From contig JAGASD010000022.1 in NCBI GenBank assembly GCA_017621885.1, forward strand, positions 30,513 to 94,512: a stretch of DNA of 64,000 nt. The letters are read 5' to 3'. Shown one piece after another: positions 31,383 through 39,240 of this stretch. Each line of letters begins with the position of its first letter. The first letter of the stretch is position 1. Both the position numbers and the translations under genes were made by a program. This DNA is from Clostridia bacterium (lineage in GTDB: Bacteria; Bacillota; Clostridia; Oscillospirales; Acutalibacteraceae). The notes beneath the pieces are model-generated. The model was not told the origin of the DNA. It searched no databases and worked only from the letters and a program-made list of their open reading frames with translations.

Positions 31383-32360
31383 ATGAAAACCCCTGTATCA
31401 AGGGTTGGTAACAAAAGTTCAATACTCAACATTCTCTATGCTGTATTTCCTTTACAGTACGGCAGATTTGTTGATGTGTTCGGTGGTTCCGGTAGCGTCC
31501 TTCTGGGAAAAGAGCAGGTTGACTCCTTCGAGGTTTACAATGACTATGACAGGAATTTGGTAAACCTTTTCCATTGCATGAAGGAACGAACTATGGCAAC
31601 AATTCGTGAAATCGGCTTTTGCAATCTTAACTCACGTGAGGATTTTAACTCTGTTAAAAAGTTCTTTGAGTTTGAAGAATTCAAAGATGATTTTTACAGA
31701 GAAGAATTACTGTTGACAGAACTGATGTTTCCACCCCCCGAAGCAAATGAACTTAATGAAATAAGAACTCGTATTACTAAAGACTATGATGTCCGTAGAG
31801 CAGCAATGTTTCTCAAACTCTTACGATACAGTTATTCAAGCGGCTGTAAGTCTTTTGCATCACAGCCATTTGATATACGAAAGTTGTTTGAACTTATAAA
31901 ACAACTTGAAAACAGAATGGCAAATGTAGTGGTTGAAAACCAGGACTTTGAAACGCTTATAAAGCACTACGACAGACAGGATACTTTTTTCTATGCTGAT
32001 CCCCCATATTTTTCTACTGAAGATATGTATGCTGTAGGCTTTAATTGGAGCGACCACGTGCGCTTAAAGGATACACTTTCCAAAATACAAGGTAAGTTCT
32101 TGCTTTCATATAACGATTGTCCTGAGATAAGGGAACTGTACAAAGGCTTTTCTATGCTTGATTTTTCTCGTACTCATTCTATGGCACAAAGGTACGAAGC
32201 CGGAAAAGAATTTAAAGAGTTGCTTATATCAAACTATGACTTATACGAAAGAGAACGAAGCAAACCACAACAGTTAACCTTATTTAGTTGTTGTGATGAC
32301 AAGTATGATTATGAAAAAGTATTAAAGGAGTGTATTGTCCAATGCAGAATTCAGAGTTAA
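31383..32360 (+). CDS. D12-class DNA adenine-N6 methyltransferase
   Basis: A 325-residue Dam/DpnM-like enzyme. SAM-binding motif I is FGGSGSV at 33-39 and the catalytic motif IV is DPPYF near 205; the N-terminal RVGNKSSILNIL replaces the usual RWxGGK start. The helical target-recognition domain lies between. No partner nuclease is present, so it is an orphan methyltransferase. With the C5 enzyme at 28405 it could protect the element from restriction or mark it epigenetically. The ATG follows GAGGTG. The next small gene overlaps its end by 19 bases. Confidence 0.9.
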   Translation: MKTPVSRVGNKSSILNILYAVFPLQYGRFVDVFGGSGSVLLGKEQVDSFEVYNDYDRNLVNLFHCMKERTMATIREIGFCNLNSREDFNSVKKFFEFEEFKDDFYREELLLTELMFPPPEANELNEIRTRITKDYDVRRAAMFLKLLRYSYSSGCKSFASQPFDIRKLFELIKQLENRMANVVVENQDFETLIKHYDRQDTFFYADPPYFSTEDMYAVGFNWSDHVRLKDTLSKIQGKFLLSYNDCPEIRELYKGFSMLDFSRTHSMAQRYEAGKEFKELLISNYDLYERERSKPQQLTLFSCCDDKYDYEKVLKECIVQCRIQS

Positions 32361-32503
32361 ATCAAGATAGTATTTTTCTTTCTATACCTCTTGAAGATTT
32401 TGAGAGTTTAAACATTTCAGTAGAGAGAGTCCGTTCGGTTCGTTCGGGTATAGGAACATTACATATTAAAATAACAAACAACGAAAGCGAGGTTGAAAAC
32501 TGA
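32342..32503 (+). CDS. Small protein, 53 aa, unknown
   Basis: A short frame starting inside the end of the methyltransferase gene (after AAAGGAG at 32325) and overlapping the AbrB-like start (TGATG). Predicted beta-strand protein with FLSIPLEDFESLNIS and GTLHIKITNN. Tight packing and a good ribosome site support translation. No family recognised. Confidence 0.6.
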   Translation: MQNSELNQDSIFLSIPLEDFESLNISVERVRSVRSGIGTLHIKITNNESEVEN

Positions 32504-32808
32504 TGGCAAAAATATATCGTGTGCTCGGTAAAAAAGGAAGGGTTACAATTCCTTTTGAATTGAGGCAGTCCGTAGGTTTTAAATATAACGATATTTTATC
32601 ATTTACTGAATCTGAGGACGGAAGTTCAATAATTGTTAAAAGAGAAAAAGTTTGCGATAACTGTAAGCTAACTGATTCATCTCAAATAGATGAAATGACT
32701 TTATTTGATTTTCTGAATGAGCTTCCCATTGAACAGCAAAAGGCTGCACTTGTCCATCTTTCAGTTAAATGGGCAATGGAACAGGCAGGTGTTAATCTTG
32801 AAAAGTAA
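32503..32808 (+). CDS. AbrB/SpoVT-like DNA-binding protein
   Basis: A 101-residue protein. Residues 1-48 form a swapped-hairpin AbrB domain (YRVLGKKGRVTIPFELRQSV, then DILSFTE) typical of dimeric transcription regulators and antitoxins. A CDNC motif near residue 53 and a helical tail follow. It may control element genes. Start TGATG is coupled to the preceding small gene. Confidence 0.85.
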   Translation: MAKIYRVLGKKGRVTIPFELRQSVGFKYNDILSFTESEDGSSIIVKREKVCDNCKLTDSSQIDEMTLFDFLNELPIEQQKAALVHLSVKWAMEQAGVNLEK

Positions 32809-32932
32809 TATCTTTCAAATTAATAATGAACGAGATGCCGCTGATATCAAGTTTATGAACTTTGACAGAACGGCACGAATTCAGAAAACAGACAAAATAA
32901 AGCCTAAAATAATATTCGTCAAAACACATTGA
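32798..32932 (+). pseudogene. Fragment of a YodL-type gene
   Basis: The frame reads SNIFQINNERDAADIKFM and then RTARIQKTDK, nearly identical to the start of the intact gene at 33691 (KIKIFQINNERDANDVKFM). After 44 codons it diverges and stops. The duplicated DNA shares the same bases at many positions, showing a recent partial duplication. It could be translated from TTG 32798, but it is better seen as a remnant left by insertion of the DUF3849 gene between copies. Confidence 0.7.
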
Positions 32933-32980
32933 CAAAAGCATTAAAGAAGCTTGAACAAAAATACACAAAAGGTGGTAGCA

Positions 32981-33691
32981 ATGGATAAATATGTTCCTCT
33001 GTATCTCTTTTCTTTAAAAGAAGCCAAAGAATATGAAGAAATCGACAAATGGAGAAAGAGTCATAGTGCCAACTGTGATTGTGCAAGAACTATTGAACGC
33101 GCAATACGAGATAACTATAAAAACAATGTTCTTGAAAAGTGCATCAACGATATTGTAAAAGCCTATGGACTTGACAGAGTTAATTGGGTTTTGGCAAACA
33201 CCATACAGCAGAATAAAACGGATGGTCGTTTTTCAGAAGACAACAAGAAATGGGCAAAAGATATCTGGATTCCGAGAGAAGAACATTGTTGGCAGTTTGT
33301 CGTTGATTCACATCCCGGTTTGGTAGATTTATTTGTAAACCAAGCAAGAGCTTACTATAAAGATTTAGGTCTGTTCGATTCAAGTCATTGTACTGATGAA
33401 AAAGACTATGCAGGTAAGGTTTTGGTTATCACACCAAGAACACTTAAAGACGAGTATAAGACTGCTGATTTTCAGTTGTTTTTTGCGACAAGTGGATTCG
33501 GGTGTGACCCAAGAGCTATAGGTTCACAGGTAAACGGATACTTTTTAAAAGATGATGAGTTTACACATTTCAGAAGACAGAATTTCTTTGGTGTAATCGA
33601 TGAACAGTATCTTCCCGAATGGGCAAAGGAAAAACTTGCCGAACATCAATCTCAAAATAATGAGGATGTTGGAATGGGAGGTTTACAGTAA
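32981..33691 (+). CDS. DUF3849 protein
   Basis: A 236-residue protein of the DUF3849 type (YVPLYLFSLKEAKEYEEIDK near the N-terminus, RDNYKNNVLEKCINDIVKAY, and a C-terminal GFGCDPRAIGSQVNGYFL). The start at 32981 is preferred because AAAGGTGG sits six bases upstream; an in-frame TTG at 32951 has no such site. The family is confined to Firmicute mobile elements, where it may act in antirestriction or element maintenance, but no experimental function is known to me. Its stop overlaps the next start. Confidence 0.75.
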   Translation: MDKYVPLYLFSLKEAKEYEEIDKWRKSHSANCDCARTIERAIRDNYKNNVLEKCINDIVKAYGLDRVNWVLANTIQQNKTDGRFSEDNKKWAKDIWIPREEHCWQFVVDSHPGLVDLFVNQARAYYKDLGLFDSSHCTDEKDYAGKVLVITPRTLKDEYKTADFQLFFATSGFGCDPRAIGSQVNGYFLKDDEFTHFRRQNFFGVIDEQYLPEWAKEKLAEHQSQNNEDVGMGGLQ

Positions 33692-34374
33692 TGAAAATAA
33701 AGATATTCCAAATCAATAATGAACGAGATGCAAATGATGTTAAGTTTATGAATCTTGACAGAACTGCACGAATTCAAAAAACAGACAAAATAGACCCACA
33801 AATATATGATGAGGTTTTCAGTGGTGATATTGATGCGAAAACGCTTGAAGATGTTTTCACTCGTTTTAACACAGAATCTCATCCACTTCACAGAGGGCAC
33901 TCTCTTTCCGTTTCGGACATCGTCCAGACAGATGAGGGTGCCTTTTTTTGTGACTCTGTAGGTTTCCAAAAGGTTGATTTTGATGCAACCCTTACGCAGA
34001 AACCTGACAACTTAATGACTATCGTCTATGTTGAGCCAAACCGTCCTCCGTTTGTTTCCGAGGTGGCACACACCCTTGAAGCTGAACAGAGGGCTGTAGG
34101 TGGATACATAGAACCGATATATATGGACGATGACAATGTCTGTCTTATCGGCAACGAAGAATCAAAACTTATGGGTATGGCAGGTAATCGTAGACTTGGT
34201 GAAAGCACCATTATTGCCGGACCCTTCTTTGTTGTTGGTTTAACAGAAGATGACTTCCGTTCACTCACAGATGAGGAGGTGATGACATATATGGAACGGT
34301 TCAAAGAACCCGAACAGATTTCTCAGGCAGAAGTTGAATCGGACATGGGATTCACAATTATAAGTTTCAGTTAA
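33691..34374 (+). CDS. YodL and DUF3846 domain protein
   Basis: A 227-residue two-domain protein. The first 100 residues hold the YodL pattern (FQINNERD, then HRGHSLSVSDIVQ and FFCDSVGFQKVDF). Residues 110-195 match DUF3846 (MTIVYVEPNRPPFVSEV, TLEAEQRAVGGYIEPIY, ESKLMGMAGNR, IIAGPFFVVG). Such fusions are hallmarks of clostridial conjugative elements. The role is unknown. A partial copy of its 5' end lies 890 bases upstream. Confidence 0.8.
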   Translation: MKIKIFQINNERDANDVKFMNLDRTARIQKTDKIDPQIYDEVFSGDIDAKTLEDVFTRFNTESHPLHRGHSLSVSDIVQTDEGAFFCDSVGFQKVDFDATLTQKPDNLMTIVYVEPNRPPFVSEVAHTLEAEQRAVGGYIEPIYMDDDNVCLIGNEESKLMGMAGNRRLGESTIIAGPFFVVGLTEDDFRSLTDEEVMTYMERFKEPEQISQAEVESDMGFTIISFS

Positions 34375-34394
34375 TCGAAAGGTAGGAAAAAATT

Positions 34395-34751
34395 ATGGCA
34401 CAGAAAAAACAGCCACTTGTAAATGCGAAAATTGATCGCATGGTAAATCAGGAAGATAGCAAAATCAAAGCATATGCCAGTGCAAATATTGCAGGTGCAT
34501 TTGCTATTCACGGTCTTAAGGTTGTTGACTCATCTAAAGGACTTTTTGTTCAGATGCCTCAGAGCGTTTATACCAAAGACGGTGAAAAGAAATATAGCGA
34601 TATCTTCCATGCTATTACGGCAGATGCAAGAAACGAAATTAATGCAGCCGTTCTTAAATCATACGAAGAAAGACTTCACATGGATGAAGCAGAATCAATG
34701 GATGAGCAGTCTGACGATGATGTCGAGAATGCTTTTTCCCAGTCAATGTAA
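34395..34751 (+). CDS. SpoVG-family protein
   Basis: A 118-residue SpoVG-like protein: KIDRMVNQEDSKIKAYASAN, FAIHGLKVVDSSKGLFVQMP and YSDIFHAITADARNEI all match the family. SpoVG proteins bind DNA and RNA and act as regulators. This element copy is extended by an acidic tail. It lies just before the pilin-like genes and may regulate them; that is inference. RBS GAAAGGTAGG. Confidence 0.85.
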   Translation: MAQKKQPLVNAKIDRMVNQEDSKIKAYASANIAGAFAIHGLKVVDSSKGLFVQMPQSVYTKDGEKKYSDIFHAITADARNEINAAVLKSYEERLHMDEAESMDEQSDDDVENAFSQSM

Positions 34752-34810
34752 TTAAAAAACAAGAAAGTTGAGGTAAAAATTCATGTTCAAAAAAAATCAA
34801 AGATAAAGTA

Positions 34811-35005
34811 ATGTCCATCAAAGCAAAGGCTGTTGAGGTTATCGAAACAAAAACAGCAGAAACCTATGTAGATACAGGTGTCAAGGTTCTCATCGCAGTC
34901 GTAATCGGTGCGCTCCTTCTCACTCTTCTCTATGCCCTTTTTGAAGACACCATCATGCCTTCTGTTGTAACAAAGGTTCAGGGTCTTTTCAACTACGCAG
35001 GTTAA
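34811..35005 (+). CDS. DUF6133-type pilin-like protein, copy 1 (frameshifted start)
   Basis: A 64-residue frame from an internal ATG. An upstream ATG at 34783 with a good ribosome site (TTGAGGT) corresponds to the start used in copies 2 and 4, but a run of eight A (34789-34796; seven in copy 4) shifts the frame to a stop after seven codons. The remaining protein keeps the conserved AETYVDTGVKVLIAVVIGAL segment. Either the internal start is used, or slippage restores the full frame. Otherwise nearly identical to copies 2 and 4. Confidence 0.7.
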   Translation: MSIKAKAVEVIETKTAETYVDTGVKVLIAVVIGALLLTLLYALFEDTIMPSVVTKVQGLFNYAG

Positions 35006-35039
35006 TCCGAATTAAACAAGAAAGTCGAGGTAAAAAATT

Positions 35040-35261
35040 ATGTTTATGAAAATCAAAGATAAAGTAATGTCCATCAAAGCAAAGGCTGTTGAGGTTATCG
35101 AAACAAAAACAGCAGAAACCTATGTTGATACAGGTGTCAAGGTTCTCATCGCAGTTGTAATCGGTGCGCTCCTTCTCACTCTCCTTTATGCCCTTTTTGA
35201 AGACACCATCATGCCTTCTGTTGTGACAAAGGTACAGGAACTCTTCAATTATGGTGGATAA
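35040..35261 (+). CDS. DUF6133-type pilin-like protein, copy 2
   Basis: A 73-residue protein: amphipathic basic N-terminus (KIKDKVMSIKAKAVEVIE), the conserved AETYVDTGVKVLIAVVIGAL hydrophobic helix, and a short tail ending VQELFNYGG. Size and layout resemble Flp-type (type IVc) prepilins, whose basic leader is removed by a TadV peptidase before a Glu-containing hydrophobic helix. A peptidase gene lies 0.6 kb downstream. RBS TCGAGGT. Confidence 0.7.
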   Translation: MFMKIKDKVMSIKAKAVEVIETKTAETYVDTGVKVLIAVVIGALLLTLLYALFEDTIMPSVVTKVQELFNYGG

Positions 35262-35273
35262 TGAGGTGAGTTT

Positions 35274-35516
35274 ATGTTAAAACAGATTTTTTATAAATTA
35301 CGTGAATTTATAAAAAAGATACTAAACAGAATTTTAAACAAAATAAGGAATAAGTTTATAAACAAAAGTGCCGAAACTTATGTGAATTCAGGAGTTAAAA
35401 TCCTCATCGCTGTAGTTATCGGCGCTTTGCTTTTAGGTCTTCTTTCTCCGCTTTTGGAAAATGAAATTATGCTTCCTGTTAAAGAAGGTTTTGAAGAAGC
35501 CTTCGATCATTATTAA
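35274..35516 (+). CDS. DUF6133-type pilin-like protein, copy 3 (divergent)
   Basis: An 80-residue paralogue with a different, more basic N-terminus (REFIKKILNRILNKIRNKF) but the same core SAETYVNSGVKILIAVVIGA. The tail is acidic (EGFEEAFDHY). Its divergence from the near-identical copies 1, 2 and 4 suggests a distinct minor pilin. RBS GAGGTGA overlaps the end of copy 2 by a few bases. Confidence 0.7.
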   Translation: MLKQIFYKLREFIKKILNRILNKIRNKFINKSAETYVNSGVKILIAVVIGALLLGLLSPLLENEIMLPVKEGFEEAFDHY

Positions 35517-35537
35517 GAAAGTTTGAGGTAATTAAAT

Positions 35538-35759
35538 ATGTTTAAAAAAATCAAAGATAAAGTAATGTCCATCAAAGCAAAAGCTGTTGAAGTTATCGAA
35601 ACCAAAACAGCAGAAACCTATGTAGATACAGGTGTTAAGGTTCTCATCGCAGTCGTAATCGGTGCACTCCTTCTCACTCTCCTTTATGCCCTTTTTGAAG
35701 ACACCATCATGCCTTCTGTTGTAACAAAGGTACAGGGTCTCTTTAATTATGCCGGTTAA
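35538..35759 (+). CDS. DUF6133-type pilin-like protein, copy 4
   Basis: A 73-residue protein nearly identical to copies 1 and 2, with an intact seven-A run giving MFKKIKDKVMS. It is followed by a strong hairpin (35773-35796) before the prepilin peptidase gene, which would let the pilin genes be expressed above the rest of the locus. Confidence 0.7.
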   Translation: MFKKIKDKVMSIKAKAVEVIETKTAETYVDTGVKVLIAVVIGALLLTLLYALFEDTIMPSVVTKVQGLFNYAG

Positions 35760-35772
35760 CTAATACTTGCTC

Positions 35773-35796
35773 GGTGGGAGTTTTAATACTCCCACC
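35773..35796 (+). terminator. Hairpin between pilin-like genes and the peptidase gene
   Basis: GGTGGGAGT and its exact complement with a six-base loop, followed by AATCTTTT. It is a partial terminator or an mRNA 3'-end stabiliser. Confidence 0.65.
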
Positions 35797-35818
35797 AATC
35801 TTTTGAAAGGAGAATTTT

Positions 35819-36448
35819 ATGAATTTAATTGTTGGTCCGATTATACCGAAAGTTATTGATGTAACAGTTGAAACACTTCTGAAGATATTTGGTGTATCGG
35901 TAATTCTTGGAGCAGTTGTATTAGCAACTGTATTAATTGCGAAATATGCCCTAAAAAGATGGGGTGGCGAAAAGGTGAAAACTATAGCAGGTTTTGTAGG
36001 CATCGGTCTCGGAGTAACAGTAGCTTTGCTGTGTTTTTTTGGATGCACCACTATGGCGGTGCGTGGCATTTTGTTCAGCTTAATTCTCCTTTTAGCATCT
36101 TTTAGTGATATTAAATCAAGAGAATGCGATGACTGGCTCCATGTAATGATTGTCATAGTGGCATTTGTAGGCTTTGAGTTGTCCGCTATACCAAGCATGT
36201 TACTCTCCGGTTTCGTCATTTCCTTGCTGATGATATTAAGCATCTTTATAGGAAAAGGAAGAATCGGTGGTGCAGATATAAAGTTCTGTATCGCAAGTTC
36301 ATTGGTGCTTGGTTTAAAGAACAGCGTTATAGGTCTTACCTTGGGTTTGGTACTCGCAATTCTTATGAACATTAAAAGAAACAAAAAAGAGGGTTTCCCC
36401 CTCGTTCCATATCTTGCCACAGGATTTATGGTGGCATATTTCATTTAA
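35819..36448 (+). CDS. Prepilin peptidase, TadV/CpaA-like (A24 family)
   Basis: A 209-residue multi-pass membrane aspartic protease. The catalytic-type motif appears in ASFSDIKSRECDDWLH (first Asp) and GKGRIGGADIKF (GxGD variant, GGAD). Such enzymes remove the leader of Flp pilins and TadE/F pseudopilins at the inner face of the membrane. A longer N-terminal membrane segment than usual is present. It opens the Tad assembly genes and follows the four pilin-like genes. RBS AAAGGAG. Confidence 0.82.
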   Translation: MNLIVGPIIPKVIDVTVETLLKIFGVSVILGAVVLATVLIAKYALKRWGGEKVKTIAGFVGIGLGVTVALLCFFGCTTMAVRGILFSLILLLASFSDIKSRECDDWLHVMIVIVAFVGFELSAIPSMLLSGFVISLLMILSIFIGKGRIGGADIKFCIASSLVLGLKNSVIGLTLGLVLAILMNIKRNKKEGFPLVPYLATGFMVAYFI

Positions 36449-36465
36449 CAGGAGGTTATTTATAA

Positions 36466-37212
36466 ATGAAAAACAGAACAATTATAGGTATCATCTGCAT
36501 GGCACTTGCTGTTGTAATGACCTTCGTAGTTGCTCCTATTGTTACGAATATTACAAGCGACACAAGAAAGATAGTACGACTTACACAGGATGTGAAACAG
36601 GGTTCACCCATTACAGAAGATGTAGTTGAGGTTGTTAAGGTTGATAAAGATTCAATCCCTGCAGGTGCTATCGAAGACAAATCAGATGTCGTAGGTAAAT
36701 ATGCTGCATCAAATCTCTATACAGGTGACTTCTTCACAAAGGCAAAACTTACCAATAACGGTAATACTGCTGAAGATGTATTCGCAACACTTGACGGTAA
36801 ACATGTAGCAATCAGCGTAACAGTAGACAGTCTTGCGGCAGGTGTATCAGGTAAGCTCCAGAACGGAGATATCGTAACATTCCTTATTGTCAATAACGAC
36901 ACTAACAAAGCAGTAACTCCTCCCGAACTTAAATATATGAAGGTTATAACCACAACTACATCGGGTGGTATTGATAAAGATGCAGTAATTAAGAATGAAG
37001 ACGGAAGTTATGAACTCCCAAGTACAATTACTGTTCTTGCAAATACACAACAGGCAAAGTTACTTGCAGAATATGAAGGTAATGCAGAAATTCATGCGGC
37101 ACTTGTATACAGAGGTGATAAATCAACTGCCGATAAGTTCTTATCCACACAGAATAGCTACTTTAAGAATAAAACAGAAACAACAACCGAAGGTGGTGCT
37201 GTGAATGAGTAA
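36466..37212 (+). CDS. CpaB/RcpC-like pilus assembly protein (SAF domain)
   Basis: A 248-residue exported protein with an N-terminal membrane segment (IIGIICMALAVVMTFVVAPI), a SAF domain (VKQGSPITEDVVEVVKV, AASNLYTGDFFTKAKL) and a C-terminal region with TVDSLAAGVSGKLQNGDIVT. CpaB proteins are periplasmic or extracytoplasmic Tad components that may bind the pilus or cell wall. No secretin gene is present, as expected for a Gram-positive. Its end overlaps the next start by eight bases. Confidence 0.85.
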   Translation: MKNRTIIGIICMALAVVMTFVVAPIVTNITSDTRKIVRLTQDVKQGSPITEDVVEVVKVDKDSIPAGAIEDKSDVVGKYAASNLYTGDFFTKAKLTNNGNTAEDVFATLDGKHVAISVTVDSLAAGVSGKLQNGDIVTFLIVNNDTNKAVTPPELKYMKVITTTTSGGIDKDAVIKNEDGSYELPSTITVLANTQQAKLLAEYEGNAEIHAALVYRGDKSTADKFLSTQNSYFKNKTETTTEGGAVNE

Positions 37213-37927
37213 GTTTATTGCAGTTTGTGGCTCACCTGATAGTGGTAAAAGTTCTATTGCCATTAAGGTTGCACAGACCTTATATAACAAAGGAAAGAAA
37301 AGAGTCCTTTACTTTTCACCCGATTTGATGGTGCCTTGTATGGGTTACATCTTCCCTCATTGTAAGGAAAGTGATTTGTATTCAATCGGTAAGGTTATTG
37401 ATAAAACGGATGTGTATCGTGAAGATGTCCTTCGTAGCATTGTAACAACAAAGAATATGCCTAACTTCGGTTATTTAGGTTACAAGGCAAACGAAAACAA
37501 ATACACATATGCAAGACCTACAGAGGACAAAATTAGTCAGTTGTTTATGAATATGAGAGAACTTGCTGACTACATAGTTATTGACTGTGTGAGCGACAGA
37601 AGTGATCTCATCTCTTCTCTTGCTAAAGCAGAAGCTGATGTTATTGTTCAGGTTGTAACTCCGACACTTAAATGCATGTCATACTATGCAGCTAACGGTG
37701 ACCAGTTTATTGCATTTGCAGATAAAGTGGTAAGGGTAATCAACATAAAAGACAATGACATCTATCTCCCTGTAGGTGAAGTTAAAGAACACTTCAAGGA
37801 TGTTGAAATCAAAATCCCTTACAGTCACTCCCTTAAACAGCAGTCTATTACGGGAACTTTATCGGAACATATCACCGATAAGGTGTTCTGCGATAGCATT
37901 TCGAGGTTAGCAAAGGTGGTGAGCTGA
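37205..37927 (+). CDS. TadZ/CpaE-like ATPase
   Basis: A 240-residue MinD/ParA-type protein with P-loop GSPDSGKSS at 8-16 and the DxxD-like YIVIDCVSDRSD near 128. TadZ/CpaE places the Tad machine at a site in the cell. It lacks the receiver domain found in some CpaE. One-base overlap with the downstream TadA gene (TGATG). Confidence 0.82.
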   Translation: MSKFIAVCGSPDSGKSSIAIKVAQTLYNKGKKRVLYFSPDLMVPCMGYIFPHCKESDLYSIGKVIDKTDVYREDVLRSIVTTKNMPNFGYLGYKANENKYTYARPTEDKISQLFMNMRELADYIVIDCVSDRSDLISSLAKAEADVIVQVVTPTLKCMSYYAANGDQFIAFADKVVRVINIKDNDIYLPVGEVKEHFKDVEIKIPYSHSLKQQSITGTLSEHITDKVFCDSISRLAKVVS

Positions 37928-39240
37928 TGAGCCAAATAATTGGTTTTTTCCCACTTCTTAATAGTGTACAGAAATATATCTCTGAAAACTATGCAGCTTC
38001 ACTCTCTGATAAGGATAAATATGGTCAGTTGAGAACCTACATTGATAAATACTTGTATGACCACGATTATATGGTCGAAGGTATGAGCTTCAAACAACTG
38101 TCAGACAAGCTCTATTGTGAAATGGCTGAATACTCCATCTTAACAAAGTATTTAGGACGTGAGGATATTGAAGAAATTAATATCAACGGTTGGGATGATA
38201 TTGCCATAACATATACCGATGGTCACATTGAAAAGACTACGGAATACTTTTACTCACCCCAACATGCTATTGATATTGTTAAAAGGCTTCTTCACCATTC
38301 GGGTATGATTATTGATAATGCAACTCCTATGGCTCAAGGTCATTTGCCCGGTAACACACGAATCACAGCTCTTAAAGAACCTATTGTTGATGATGACAGA
38401 GGTATCAGCGTATCAATCCGACTTTTGCACCCTTCAAGAGTTACAAAGGATGAAATCGTAAAAGGTAATAATGCAACACAGAAGATGATTGACTTCTTGT
38501 GCATGTGCCTTCGCTATGGTGTTTCTTTCGTTGTAGCAGGTGCAACCAGTTCAGGTAAAACAACACTCCTTAATGCATTGCTTTCAACAATTCCCGATAA
38601 CAAGCGAATATTCAGTATTGAATCAGGTTCTCGTGAATTATCCCTTGTTCGCAGAAATGATGATGTTATAACCAACAATGTAGTACATACATTGTCAAGA
38701 CCTTCTGATAACGAAGCTTACGATATCACACAGGAAGATTTGGTTGTAGCATCCTTGCGATTCAATCCCGACATTGTAGTTGTCGGAGAAATGCGAGATA
38801 CCGAAGCTTATTCTGCTGTTGAAGCATCCCTTACAGGTCATACTGTTGTATCAACTATTCATGCCTCTGCTGCCGATGCAGCTCATATGCGTTTGGCACT
38901 CCTTTGTCAAAAGCGTTTCCCTATAAACTTTAAGACATCGCTGATGCAGGCTGGTCAGGCATTTCCTCTCGTTGTTTACGCTCATAAGTTGGAAGACAAT
39001 TCCCGAAAGATTATGGATATATCTGAATGTGTTGTCACTCCTTCTGGCGAAAGAGAGTATCGCACATTATTCAGATACAATATTACAAACAACACTATGC
39101 AGGGTGATAACTACATAATCGAAGGTCATTTTGAACAACCCGAAATAATGAGTGATAATCTTAAACACAAGTTGATGCAGTTTGGTGTGCCTCAAAGCGA
39201 GCTGAAAAAGTTCTTGCAGAAAGGAGCTGATTATGTATGA
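37927..39240 (+). CDS. TadA/CpaF secretion ATPase
   Basis: A 437-residue type II/IV secretion ATPase that powers pilus extension and, in Tad systems, retraction. Visible are the Walker A GATSSGKTTL (near 203), the Asp box region with FSIESGSREL, Walker B IVVVGEMRDTEAY and the His box STIHASAADAAHMRL. The N-terminal region (YLGREDIEEININGWDDIAI) is typical of CpaF. It overlaps tadB by four bases. Confidence 0.92.
   Translation: MSQIIGFFPLLNSVQKYISENYAASLSDKDKYGQLRTYIDKYLYDHDYMVEGMSFKQLSDKLYCEMAEYSILTKYLGREDIEEININGWDDIAITYTDGHIEKTTEYFYSPQHAIDIVKRLLHHSGMIIDNATPMAQGHLPGNTRITALKEPIVDDDRGISVSIRLLHPSRVTKDEIVKGNNATQKMIDFLCMCLRYGVSFVVAGATSSGKTTLLNALLSTIPDNKRIFSIESGSRELSLVRRNDDVITNNVVHTLSRPSDNEAYDITQEDLVVASLRFNPDIVVVGEMRDTEAYSAVEASLTGHTVVSTIHASAADAAHMRLALLCQKRFPINFKTSLMQAGQAFPLVVYAHKLEDNSRKIMDISECVVTPSGEREYRTLFRYNITNNTMQGDNYIIEGHFEQPEIMSDNLKHKLMQFGVPQSELKKFLQKGADYV

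Noticed and set aside
35743-36444. 233-codon frame on the minus strand
   Set aside because: Antisense to the prepilin peptidase, low-complexity product, no ribosome site.
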